NCBI GenBank assembly: GCA_025937075.1
Contig: JAICSD010000334.1
Span: 1 to 5,246, forward strand
DNA: 5,246 bases
Direction: 5' to 3'
Source of the DNA: Vicinamibacteria bacterium
GTDB taxonomy: Bacteria > Acidobacteriota > Vicinamibacteria > Vicinamibacterales > 2-12-FULL-66-21
Positions within the stretch are counted from its first letter, which is position 1; each line of letters begins with the position of its first letter. A program made the translations under genes and the position numbers. Below the pieces are notes generated by a model that did not search any database, was not told the origin of the DNA, and saw only the letters and a program-made list of their open reading frames with translations. Positions 1 to 5,246 of the stretch are shown here, piece by piece.

Positions 1-1
1 C

Positions 2-508
2 CCGGTATATCTCGGGTATCGCCTCGGACACATCCGGGGCAACAGCCGCGTCTACCGCGCGCTCGTCTACAACAAAGGCGCGATGGTGCTGCACATGCTG
101 CGGCGTCTGGTCGGCGACAAGGCTTTCTTCAGTGGACTGCGCGAGTTCTACACCACGTGGCGGTTTCAGAAGGCGGGCACCGACGATTTTCGGAAGGCGA
201 TGGAGGCCGCGAGCGGGCGGCCGCTCGAGCGCTTCTTCGAGACGTGGATCTACGGCGGCACCATTCCGACGATCCGGTTCGCGGTGATCGCGAAGTCAGC
301 GGAGACGCTGCGCGTGAAGTTCGACCAACCCGGGCCTGTCTGCGACGCCGCGATCACGGTGACGATCTCGTACGCCGACGGTTCGTCGCAGGACGTCGTC
401 GTGCCGGTCACCGAGAAGAGCGTCGAGCAGTCGATTCCGCTGAAGGGCGCGGTCCGGTCGATCGATGTGAACCGCGATGGCGCCGCGCTGGTCGAGATAG
501 AGAAGTAG
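2..508 (+). CDS. M1-family zinc aminopeptidase, C-terminal part (5' end outside window)
   Basis: The reading frame is open from the window edge (first full codon at 2) to TAG at 506-508, giving 168 residues. The YNKGAMVLHMLR stretch encoded from 68 onward matches the M1 segment that follows the HExxH-x18-E zinc site. By analogy with the PYEKG of LTA4 hydrolase, its Tyr (codon 68-70) is the proton-donor tyrosine. The catalytic domain then ends in helices (RRLVGDKAFFSGLREFYTTW, then RPLERFFETWIYGGTIPTI). About 75 residues of alternating beta strands follow, consistent with the small beta-sandwich domain, and the protein stops there. It therefore lacks the large C-terminal helical domain of PepN or ERAP-type members. 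The zinc ligands and any signal peptide lie upstream and cannot be seen. The family removes N-terminal residues from peptides. The gene converges on the minus-strand gene that ends at 581. The family call is fairly secure; substrate preference is unknown. Confidence 0.88.
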   Translation, partial: PVYLGYRLGHIRGNSRVYRALVYNKGAMVLHMLRRLVGDKAFFSGLREFYTTWRFQKAGTDDFRKAMEAASGRPLERFFETWIYGGTIPTIRFAVIAKSAETLRVKFDQPGPVCDAAITVTISYADGSSQDVVVPVTEKSVEQSIPLKGAVRSIDVNRDGAALVEIEK

Positions 509-509
509 C

Positions 510-580
510 GGCCGCTGTCGTAGGGCGGTCCGTCGAGGGCCGCCATTCGATCGCGGGCCCGAAAGGCCCGTACGACGGCC
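510..580. terminator. Structured convergent intergenic gap, possible bidirectional terminator
   Basis: The 72-nt gap between the two converging stop codons is almost entirely self-complementary. Hairpin A is GGCGGTCC (524-531) with GGGCCGCC (537-544): 8 bp including one G-U, with a 5-nt loop. Hairpin B is CGGGCC (554-559) with GGCCCG (565-570): 6 bp, loop CGAAA. An outer stem closes both: GTCGTA (517-522) with TACGAC (571-576), extended by GGCC (510-513) with GGCC (577-580) across a 3-nt bulge. Together they form a three-way junction that can fold from either strand. No T-run follows on either side, so a classical intrinsic terminator is not shown. A structure-dependent terminator, an mRNA 3'-end protector or a REP-like palindrome are all possible. 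Confidence 0.45.
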
Positions 581-1012
581 TCAAGGAAGGTAGATCCCCG
601 CGACGCGCTGCTCGCCGTTGCGCTCGAACGGTTCGTAGACAACGATGAAGCGGAACCCGGCGTGCTCGTAGAAGCGCGTCAGGCGCTCGCCCAACGGCCC
701 GCGATCGACGTCCTGCCGGCCGCTCTCCGCCGCGCGTCCCAGACGCGACGCGACCGCCGCGGCCGTGTCACCCACGCGAATCTCCGTTCCGTCGCGGAAC
801 GGCAGGACCGGAACCGACACGGCACCCGCCGGAACCGCGGCCGGCGTTGCGGCCACAGCCGTGCGCGCCGCAGGAGCGGCAGCGGCAGGGCTGAAATGCG
901 GCACGCGCACCTCGCGGACGATCAGCGACCCGACTGCGAACGTGGCGGCGAGAAACGCTGCGGCAACGAACCACTCGACGAGAGCACCGACACGGACACG
1001 AAGCGCGTCCAT
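581..1012 (-). CDS. Hypothetical single-pass membrane protein with C-terminal periplasmic domain
   Basis: The protein has 143 residues. The ATG (1010-1012 on the plus strand) is preceded by GGGGAGG (complement of 1018-1024) with a 5-nt spacer, a strong Shine-Dalgarno site that fixes this start. Residues 1-13 are short and carry arginines. Residues about 14-32 form one hydrophobic helix (WFVAAAFLAATFAVGSLIV), followed by R-E-V-R. Residues about 41-66 are an Ala/Pro/Val-rich, probably disordered linker. Residues about 70-143 form a compact domain: an EIRVGDTAAAVASRLG segment, then LTRFYEHAGFRFIVVYEPF and a final RVAGIYLP strand. The order helix with LG turn, then aromatic strands, loosely recalls BamE/SmpA-like small domains, but I cannot support homology. 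There are no cysteines and no lipobox. The role is unknown; the likely location is an inner-membrane anchor with the domain outside. It diverges from nuoG and converges on the M1 peptidase gene. Confidence 0.75.
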   Translation of the reverse strand: MDALRVRVGALVEWFVAAAFLAATFAVGSLIVREVRVPHFSPAAAAPAARTAVAATPAAVPAGAVSVPVLPFRDGTEIRVGDTAAAVASRLGRAAESGRQDVDRGPLGERLTRFYEHAGFRFIVVYEPFERNGEQRVAGIYLP

Positions 1013-1056
1013 AGGGGCCTCCCCTGCTGGGAAAGGTTGGCCGGGCGAGAGGAACT

Positions 1057-1086
1057 ACGATACTCCGACGGGCCACGCCCGTTCAA
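1057..1086 (-). promoter_or_regulatory. Candidate sigma70-like promoter for the 581-1012 gene, with a dyad in its spacer
   Basis: Read on the minus strand, TTGAAC (complement of 1081-1086) and TATCGT (complement of 1057-1062) lie 18 bp apart. Each matches 4 of 6 consensus bases. Transcription would begin near 1050, giving a leader of about 38 nt that contains the strong GGGGAGG site. A perfect inverted repeat, ACGGGC-cac-GCCCGT (1068-1082), sits almost exactly in the spacer, and outer arms TCCGAC (1064-1069) and GTCGGA (1090-1095) flank it. This placement suits a repressor or spacer-binding regulator, but weak promoter matches are common by chance, so this is tentative. Confidence 0.3.
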
Positions 1087-1132
1087 GGGGTCGGACGATG
1101 CGGAAGTTGAGGCCCGATCAGCTCTCCAGTTG

Positions 1133-1145
1133 TTGATATCATCAA
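1133..1145. promoter_or_regulatory. AT-rich dyad just upstream of nuoG
   Basis: TTGAT-atc-ATCAA is a perfect 5-bp inverted repeat with a 3-bp centre, ending 6 bp before the nuoG ATG in an otherwise GC-rich stretch. It contains TATCAT (1137-1142), one base off the -10 consensus. No matching -35 lies at normal spacing: TTGAGG at 1107-1112 is 24 bp away. If TATCAT is a real -10, transcription would start within a few bases of the ATG and the mRNA would be close to leaderless. It could equally be an operator or simple local AT-richness. Confidence 0.25.
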
Positions 1146-1151
1146 TGAGAT

Positions 1152-2945
1152 ATGGACACGGTCACGCTGACGATTGATGGACGGCAGCTCACGGTGCCGA
1201 AGGGCAAGACCGTGCTCGAGGCCGCCATCGAGCACGGCATCAAGGTCCCCTATTACTGCTATCACCCGGGTCTGGGGATCGACGGCTCCTGCCGTGTCTG
1301 TCTCGTGAAGATCGAGAAGATGCCCAAGCTGCAGACGTCGTGCTCGACGCCGGTGGCCGAGGGCATGGTCGTCTCGACGGGCACGCCCGATGTCGTCGAA
1401 GCGCGCGCGAGCGTGCTCGAGTTCCTGCTCATCAACCATCCCCTCGACTGTCCCGTGTGCGATAAGGGCGGCGAATGCCCGCTGCAGGACTTCGCGTACT
1501 CCTTCGGGCCCAACGAGAGCCGCATGGAGTTTCGCCGCCGCGTGTTCGACGGCGAAGGCGTCAAGGCCGACGTGGATTTCGGTCCGACGCTGATGCTGAA
1601 CCGCAACCGCTGCATTCTCTGCACACGGTGCGTGCGGTTCATGCGCGAAGTCGACGGCGATGCGCAGATCAACATCGTCGATCGCGGGTACGGCAGCGAG
1701 ATTGCGACGTTCCAGGAAGAAGGCGTCCACTCGCTGCTCTCGGGCAACCTGATGGACGTGTGCCCGGTCGGCGCGATCACGACGAAGGACTATCGCTTCA
1801 AGTCGAGGCCGTGGGACAACCCGGAAGCGGTCGACACCATCTGCACGTTCTGCGAGAAGGGGTGCAACACGACCGCCTGGCTGAAGGCGAAGCCGGAGTG
1901 GGCGAAGGGCGCGCGCCTCGTGCGCATCACACCCCGGCTCAACCCCGACGTCAACGGCTACTGGATGTGCGACATCGGCCGGTTCGACTACCACTGGATC
2001 GAAGGCGACGAGCGCCTGCACCGGCCGCTCGTTCGTGACGATGCCGGTGTGCAGACGCCCGTCGACTGGCGCGAAGCGCTGACGAAGGCGGCGGACCGGA
2101 TTGCCGCGGCCGGCGGAACGGGTGCCCTCCGTTTCCTCCTGTCCGCGCACGCGTCGCTCGAGGAGCTGTACGTGATCGGCCGGCTGGGGTCCGCCTTTGG
2201 CGTGCCCGAGGATGGCGTCGCGATCAGCTGGCGGACGAGGCATAAGGCGCAGCCCTCGAACACGAAGTTTCCGGTCCCTCCGGTGGACGCGCCGAACGTG
2301 AAAGGCGCGCGCGACATGGGCTTCCCGGTCAACACGGGCGCGGACGGGACCGCCGACCTCTCGAGGCTGCGCCAGCAGATCGAGCAGGGACGCGTCAAGG
2401 CGCTGTACGTCTTCGATCCCGGACCGCCCGGATCCATCGGCGATCTGTCCTGGGTCGCGGAGGCGCGAACGTCGGGCAAGCTGCCGCTGCTCATCGTGCA
2501 GGGCGTTCTCTTGTCGAAGCTCGCGCAGGCGGCGGACATCGTGCTGCCGGGTGCCTCTTCGCTCGAGAAGGATGCGACCTACGTCAACCAGCAGGGAATC
2601 GTCCAGGCGGCCGCTCGGGCGCTGTCAGCGCCAGGCGACGCGCAGGAGGACTGGCAGATTCTCGTGAATCTGGGCGCGAGGCTGGGCGTGACGTTCGAGT
2701 ACACCGCGTCGGCGCAGATCCGCGGCGAGCTGGCGGGCGCGATGGCGTCGAACAGCGCGTATGCGGGCCTCGCAAACCTGTCGTTCGCACGGCCGGTGGC
2801 AGCGCGCCATTGGCTGCAGGCGTCCAACCCCTCCGAACGCTGGAAGTGGGACGTGATGTTCCAGGATCTGCCGCCGGTCAAGTTCGCCGGCCGTCCGGAA
2901 GCAACCTCGATCCCGGGCGCGATTCCTCTGCAAAAGGTCGACTGA
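1152..2945 (+). CDS. nuoG: NuoG-like Fe-S subunit of NADH-quinone oxidoreductase (compact form)
   Basis: This 597-residue protein belongs to the complex I 75-kDa/NuoG family, the peripheral-arm subunit that carries electrons through Fe-S clusters from NuoF toward quinone. Residues 1-75 are a 2Fe-2S ferredoxin domain with C36-x10-C47-x2-C50-x13-C64 (N1b). H96-x3-C100-x2-C103-x5-C109 is the His-Cys3 site (N5, HPLDCPVCDKGGECP). C154, C157, C160 and C204 are the N4 ligands. C231-x2-C234-x3-C238 and C273 match the extra N7 site found in E. coli and Thermus. Every cysteine in the protein (15) is in one of these motifs. Residues about 285-595 are a molybdopterin-oxidoreductase-like domain with the conserved ADIVLPGASSLEKDATYVNQ (461-480), shorter than in the 780-908-residue Thermus and E. 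coli proteins. An in-frame TGA at 1146-1148 rules out a longer start. The upstream Shine-Dalgarno is weak (GAGA, 1147-1150). No nuoE or nuoF is adjacent. A diaphorase or hydrogenase-type role is an alternative. Confidence 0.92.
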   Translation: MDTVTLTIDGRQLTVPKGKTVLEAAIEHGIKVPYYCYHPGLGIDGSCRVCLVKIEKMPKLQTSCSTPVAEGMVVSTGTPDVVEARASVLEFLLINHPLDCPVCDKGGECPLQDFAYSFGPNESRMEFRRRVFDGEGVKADVDFGPTLMLNRNRCILCTRCVRFMREVDGDAQINIVDRGYGSEIATFQEEGVHSLLSGNLMDVCPVGAITTKDYRFKSRPWDNPEAVDTICTFCEKGCNTTAWLKAKPEWAKGARLVRITPRLNPDVNGYWMCDIGRFDYHWIEGDERLHRPLVRDDAGVQTPVDWREALTKAADRIAAAGGTGALRFLLSAHASLEELYVIGRLGSAFGVPEDGVAISWRTRHKAQPSNTKFPVPPVDAPNVKGARDMGFPVNTGADGTADLSRLRQQIEQGRVKALYVFDPGPPGSIGDLSWVAEARTSGKLPLLIVQGVLLSKLAQAADIVLPGASSLEKDATYVNQQGIVQAAARALSAPGDAQEDWQILVNLGARLGVTFEYTASAQIRGELAGAMASNSAYAGLANLSFARPVAARHWLQASNPSERWKWDVMFQDLPPVKFAGRPEATSIPGAIPLQKVD

Positions 2946-2964
2946 CACCGAGGCGGCGCTCGCC

Positions 2965-3693
2965 ATGAATCAGGACGTTACGCTCCTCGCGGCGTTCGCG
3001 GCCGGCTTCCTGTCGTTCGTCTCTCCCTGTGTCCTGCCGCTCATCCCGGGCTACATCTCGTTCGTCTCCGGGGTGTCGCTCGACGAGATGCGCGCGGACA
3101 ATCAGGCGGTCTCCGCGTCGCGCTGGCAAGTATTCGCGACGTCGCTCGCATTCGTGATCGGGTTCTCGATCGTATTCGTCGCGCTCGGCGCGTCGGCGAC
3201 GGCACTCGGCAAATTCCTGTTCGCGCGTCTTCCGCTCCTCAGCAAGATCGCCGGGGTGATTCTGATCATCTTCGGCCTGCACACGATGGGCGCCTTCCGC
3301 GTGGCGTTTCTCGAAACCGAGAAGCGCGTCCACGCGCAGCGCAAGCCCGCGGGCCCGATCGGCGCGGTCCTGGTCGGCATCGCGTTCGCGTTCGGGTGGA
3401 CGCCGTGCATCGGACCGATCCTCGGCGGGATCCTCGCAATCGCCGGCTCGAAGAACACGATCTCCGAGGGCGTCCTCCTGCTGGCCGTGTACTCGCTCGG
3501 CCTCGGAATTCCGTTTCTGATTACGTCGCTCGCGATCAATCAGTTCTTCAACGCCGCCCGGCGCATCCGGCGCTACTACCATGCGATCGAGGTGACGTCG
3601 GGCGTGCTGCTCGTCGCGATCGGCGTCCTCATCCTCACGGGTCAGCTCACGATCATCACGCGGTATCTGCAGCCGTATCTGCCGGTGTTCTGA
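2965..3693 (+). CDS. ccdA: CcdA-type cytochrome c biogenesis / thiol-disulfide transporter
   Basis: This is a 242-residue polytopic inner-membrane protein of the CcdA family, the stand-alone version of the DsbD membrane core. The family takes electrons from cytoplasmic thioredoxin and passes them outward to thioredoxin-like partners such as CcmG/ResA, which keep apocytochrome c haem-binding cysteines reduced. The two redox cysteines are the only cysteines: C22 in SPCVLPLIPGY and C148 in WTPCIGPILGG, each in its characteristic proline-flanked motif. Six hydrophobic segments are visible at about 5-35, 56-82, 90-112, 131-160, 168-192 and 208-230, and the length is normal for the family. The ATG is 19 nt after the nuoG stop, with CGAGG (2949-2953) 11 nt upstream, so it is probably co-transcribed with nuoG. 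No ResA, CcmG or thioredoxin gene is present in the window, so its partner is unlinked or beyond the edge. It converges on the lipid kinase gene with a 24-bp gap and no clear terminator hairpin. Confidence 0.93.
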   Translation: MNQDVTLLAAFAAGFLSFVSPCVLPLIPGYISFVSGVSLDEMRADNQAVSASRWQVFATSLAFVIGFSIVFVALGASATALGKFLFARLPLLSKIAGVILIIFGLHTMGAFRVAFLETEKRVHAQRKPAGPIGAVLVGIAFAFGWTPCIGPILGGILAIAGSKNTISEGVLLLAVYSLGLGIPFLITSLAINQFFNAARRIRRYYHAIEVTSGVLLVAIGVLILTGQLTIITRYLQPYLPVF

Positions 3694-3717
3694 GGTCGGT
3701 TGTCGCTGATCTCCTGT

Positions 3718-4674
3718 TCACCTCTCGTGATCTCGTGGCCTCCTGTGGGGCACACGGACGCGCAGCAGCCCCGGACGAACCGAAACACTGATGCGGTGTT
3801 CAGCCCGACCGATCTCGCCGTCCACGTGATACGTCATCGGCCCATCCGTCTCGACGATCGCGCGGCGAATTGAGCGGCGCATGAGCCCGGGCGCGCGATC
3901 CGCCGTCCCGAGCATGAGGTGCCGCGCGTCCCAGAGGCGCGCCAGCGGCGGTCGATCGCCGACGACAACAGCTTCGAGCAACCCATCCTCCATCGACGCC
4001 TGCGGCGCCAGGCGCATTCCGTTGCCGTACTCGCGTCCGTTGGCAAAGCCGACGAGCAGCGCCTGTGTGTCGAAGGTTTCGCCGTCGAGCTCGATTCGAT
4101 ACCGGCGCGCGCGGTAACGAAACGCCTGCGTAGCCGCAATACGGAGGTACGGGCGGAGGCCGCGGCGTCCCTGCTCGCACGCGTTGAACAGCTCGGCTAC
4201 GCCCGCATCGAAACCAATCCCGGCAATGTTGAAGAACAAGCGTCCGTCGATCTCGCCCGCATCGATCGCGCGCGTGGCACCGCGCAACGCCACGTCGATC
4301 GCGCGATCGGGTTGCCGCGGGACCCCGATCTCGTTCGCGAACCCGTTTCCCGATCCGGCCGGCACCACGCCAAGCACCGTTTCCGTTCCCGCGATCGCGC
4401 CGGCGACCTCGTTGATCGTGCCGTCGCCACCCCATGCGACGACGAGAGCCACGCGGTCGGCGGCCGCGCGCGCCGCCAGCTCGCGCGCGTGCCCCGCGTG
4501 CGTCGTGACTTGAACTCGGCCGCTGACGCCGGCCGACGTCAACCGCGATTCGAGGAGCGCGACGCGCCGGGACGCAACGTCAGGATCGGCGCCCGCGCCC
4601 GACAGCGGGTTCACGATCGCGATGACATTCGATGAGCAGCCGGCAATCAAGGTGCTATAGTTATTCCACAACAT
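3718..4674 (-). CDS. YegS/BmrU-type lipid (diacylglycerol-like) kinase
   Basis: With the start chosen here the protein has 318 residues. It carries the lipid-kinase motifs in order: IVNPLSGAG (20-28), the nucleotide-binding GGDGTINEV (82-90), VVPAGSGNGFANEIG (103-117), FNIAGIGFDAGV (148-159), GNGMRLAPQASMEDGLLE (217-234) and YHVDGEIG (282-289). The family phosphorylates diacylglycerol or related lipids with ATP at the inner membrane face; GSGNGFA resembles the sphingosine/ceramide-type variant more than the GTxNDFA of YegS, so the substrate is open. There is no membrane helix. The frame stays open back to an ATG at 4792-4794, but that would overlap the divergent sensor gene by about 100 bp with an unlike, Arg/Gln/His-rich extension. 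I therefore prefer the ATG at 4672-4674. A TTG at 4648-4650 is another option. Neither has a good Shine-Dalgarno site. The C-terminus is arginine-rich. Confidence 0.88.
   Translation of the reverse strand: MLWNNYSTLIAGCSSNVIAIVNPLSGAGADPDVASRRVALLESRLTSAGVSGRVQVTTHAGHARELAARAAADRVALVVAWGGDGTINEVAGAIAGTETVLGVVPAGSGNGFANEIGVPRQPDRAIDVALRGATRAIDAGEIDGRLFFNIAGIGFDAGVAELFNACEQGRRGLRPYLRIAATQAFRYRARRYRIELDGETFDTQALLVGFANGREYGNGMRLAPQASMEDGLLEAVVVGDRPPLARLWDARHLMLGTADRAPGLMRRSIRRAIVETDGPMTYHVDGEIGRAEHRISVSVRPGLLRVRVPHRRPRDHER
4654..4661. promoter_or_regulatory. Possible shared -10 region between lipid kinase and sensor gene
   Basis: CTATAG (4655-4660) is palindromic. On the plus strand it gives TATAGT (4656-4661), one base off the -10 consensus. 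It would start transcription near 4668, before the GGAGG at 4683-4687 and the ATG at 4693. On the minus strand the same bases give TATAGC. I find no good -35 at normal spacing on either side. A minus-strand start from here would fall after both candidate lipid-kinase start codons, so the plus-strand reading is the more believable one. Confidence 0.3.
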
Positions 4675-4692
4675 GCCAGCTCGGAGGCCCTC

Positions 4693-5246
4693 ATGATGAG
4701 ACGAGCCGTTCGCCTGACGCTGCTTGTGTTGTTTCTCGCAGCGACGGGACTGACGGCATATCTCTTCTGGGTCGCCGAGCAACAGACCGCGCACGTGTCA
4801 TCGGCAACGCGCGCCTTCGACGAGGCCGCGCGCGCGGCGCTGGACGCGGCCAGCGAGCTCCGCAGCGCGCAGCAGGCCTATGTCGCTCCAGGGCAGGGAC
4901 CGGACTTCTGGTTCGCCCGCAGCCACACTCTACAAAGCGATCTGAAGAACCGCGTGTCCGCGCTGCGCGCGCAGGCAGGCTCCTCGCCGGCGGTCACGGC
5001 GCTCGAGAACGCGCTCGGTGCTCTGCAGGATTTCGAGCAGATGGATGTTCGCGCCCGCGAGTTCGCGCGTGCAGGCCAGGACGCTGCGGCGTCGGACCTC
5101 ATCTTCTCCGACGGCCTGGATCTCACCCGAAAGATTGTCCAGCAGGTCGATGCGGCGCGACACGCGGAGCTCGAAGCGGGCAACGAGCTCTTCGGATCGC
5201 TCCATCAGCGCGAGATCTTCTCGGTGGGCGCGGCGGCCGCCGCCGC
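4693..5246 (+). CDS. N-terminal part of a membrane-bound sensor protein (3' end outside window)
   Basis: The frame opens at ATG 4693 (a second ATG follows at 4696), with GGAGG at 4683-4687 5 or 8 nt upstream, and stays open to the window end: 184 residues seen. Residues 1-6 are basic (MMRRAV). Residues about 7-27 form a transmembrane helix. Residues about 30-172 are long amphipathic helices rich in Ala, Glu, Gln and Asp, with QQAYVAPGQGPDFWFARSH (60-78) between helices. From about residue 175 a second hydrophobic run begins (IFSVGAAAAA). This arrangement, helix-periplasmic helical bundle-helix, is typical of sensor histidine kinases, diguanylate cyclases and chemoreceptors with four-helix or CHASE3-like sensing domains. 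The output domain is beyond the edge, so the class cannot be decided. It is divergent from the lipid kinase with an 18-bp gap. Confidence 0.75.
   Translation, partial: MMRRAVRLTLLVLFLAATGLTAYLFWVAEQQTAHVSSATRAFDEAARAALDAASELRSAQQAYVAPGQGPDFWFARSHTLQSDLKNRVSALRAQAGSSPAVTALENALGALQDFEQMDVRAREFARAGQDAAASDLIFSDGLDLTRKIVQQVDAARHAELEAGNELFGSLHQREIFSVGAAAAA

Noticed and set aside
157..648. Plus-strand and minus-strand open frames across the M1 peptidase end and the convergent gap
   Set aside because: They run through the structured gap and into the next gene with Arg-rich or low-information products. The M1 frame has clear family motifs.
1083..2243. Long open frame (386 codons) on the minus strand opposite nuoG
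   Set aside because: It is antisense to a well-conserved Fe-S protein, its product is an Arg/Ala/Asp/His-rich string with no recognisable domain, and long antisense frames are common in GC-rich codon usage.
2878..3582. Minus-strand open frame (234 codons) opposite ccdA
   Set aside because: The product is almost entirely Arg, Glu and Asp, the expected reverse reading of a hydrophobic membrane protein. The plus strand holds both CcdA redox motifs.
3694..3717. Terminator between ccdA and the lipid kinase
   Set aside because: The 24-bp gap has no inverted repeat of useful length and no T-run, so I could not support one.
3919..4635. Plus-strand open frame (238 codons) opposite the lipid kinase
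   Set aside because: It is Arg-rich and has no domain, while the minus strand carries all the lipid-kinase motifs in order.
4675..4794. A 40-residue N-terminal extension of the lipid kinase to ATG 4792-4794
   Set aside because: The extra residues resemble no lipid-kinase N-terminus. They lie over the Shine-Dalgarno site and the first transmembrane helix of the divergent sensor gene, so a shorter start is more likely.
5225..5246. GCC/GCG repeat at the window end as a microsatellite
   Set aside because: It is in frame as an alanine run at the start of the second membrane helix of the sensor, which explains it without a repeat element.

Overview
The window is a piece of a GC-rich (roughly two thirds G+C by eye) bacterial chromosome with tightly packed genes on both strands. 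Nothing in it looks mobile: there is no transposase, integrase, tRNA, rRNA or CRISPR repeat. A short C-terminal M1 peptidase, a compact NuoG with four Fe-S sites, CcdA, and a high-GC sensor with a four-helix periplasmic domain would suit an uncultured soil acidobacterium, perhaps of the Vicinamibacteria type. That placement is an impression from protein style, not a measured assignment.

Layout. (1) Positions 2-508 (+) are the C-terminal 168 residues of an M1-family zinc aminopeptidase. (2) Positions 510-580, the whole gap between this gene and the convergent next one, can fold into a three-way junction. (3) Positions 581-1012 (-) encode a 143-aa protein with one membrane anchor, an Ala/Pro linker and a small C-terminal domain of unknown function. 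(4) Positions 1013-1151 are a divergent regulatory gap with two dyads and a candidate minus-strand promoter. (5) Positions 1152-2945 (+) encode a compact NuoG-like protein in which all 15 cysteines fall in Fe-S cluster motifs. (6) Positions 2965-3693 (+) encode CcdA, 19 nt downstream and very likely in the same operon. (7) Positions 3718-4674 (-) encode a YegS/BmrU-type lipid kinase, convergent with ccdA. (8) Positions 4693-5246 (+) are the start of a membrane sensor protein, cut by the window end and divergent from the lipid kinase across about 18 bp.

How the genes might work together. The one clear functional pair is nuoG-ccdA. NuoG is an electron-wire subunit that normally takes electrons from NADH through NuoF. 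CcdA passes thiol reducing equivalents across the inner membrane. No nuoE, nuoF or other complex I gene lies beside this nuoG in the window, so its electron partner is elsewhere. The lipid kinase and the sensor share one very short divergent control region and may be co-regulated. I see no strong evidence of a wholly new system; the most useful leads are the orphan nuoG-ccdA pairing and the structured convergent gap.
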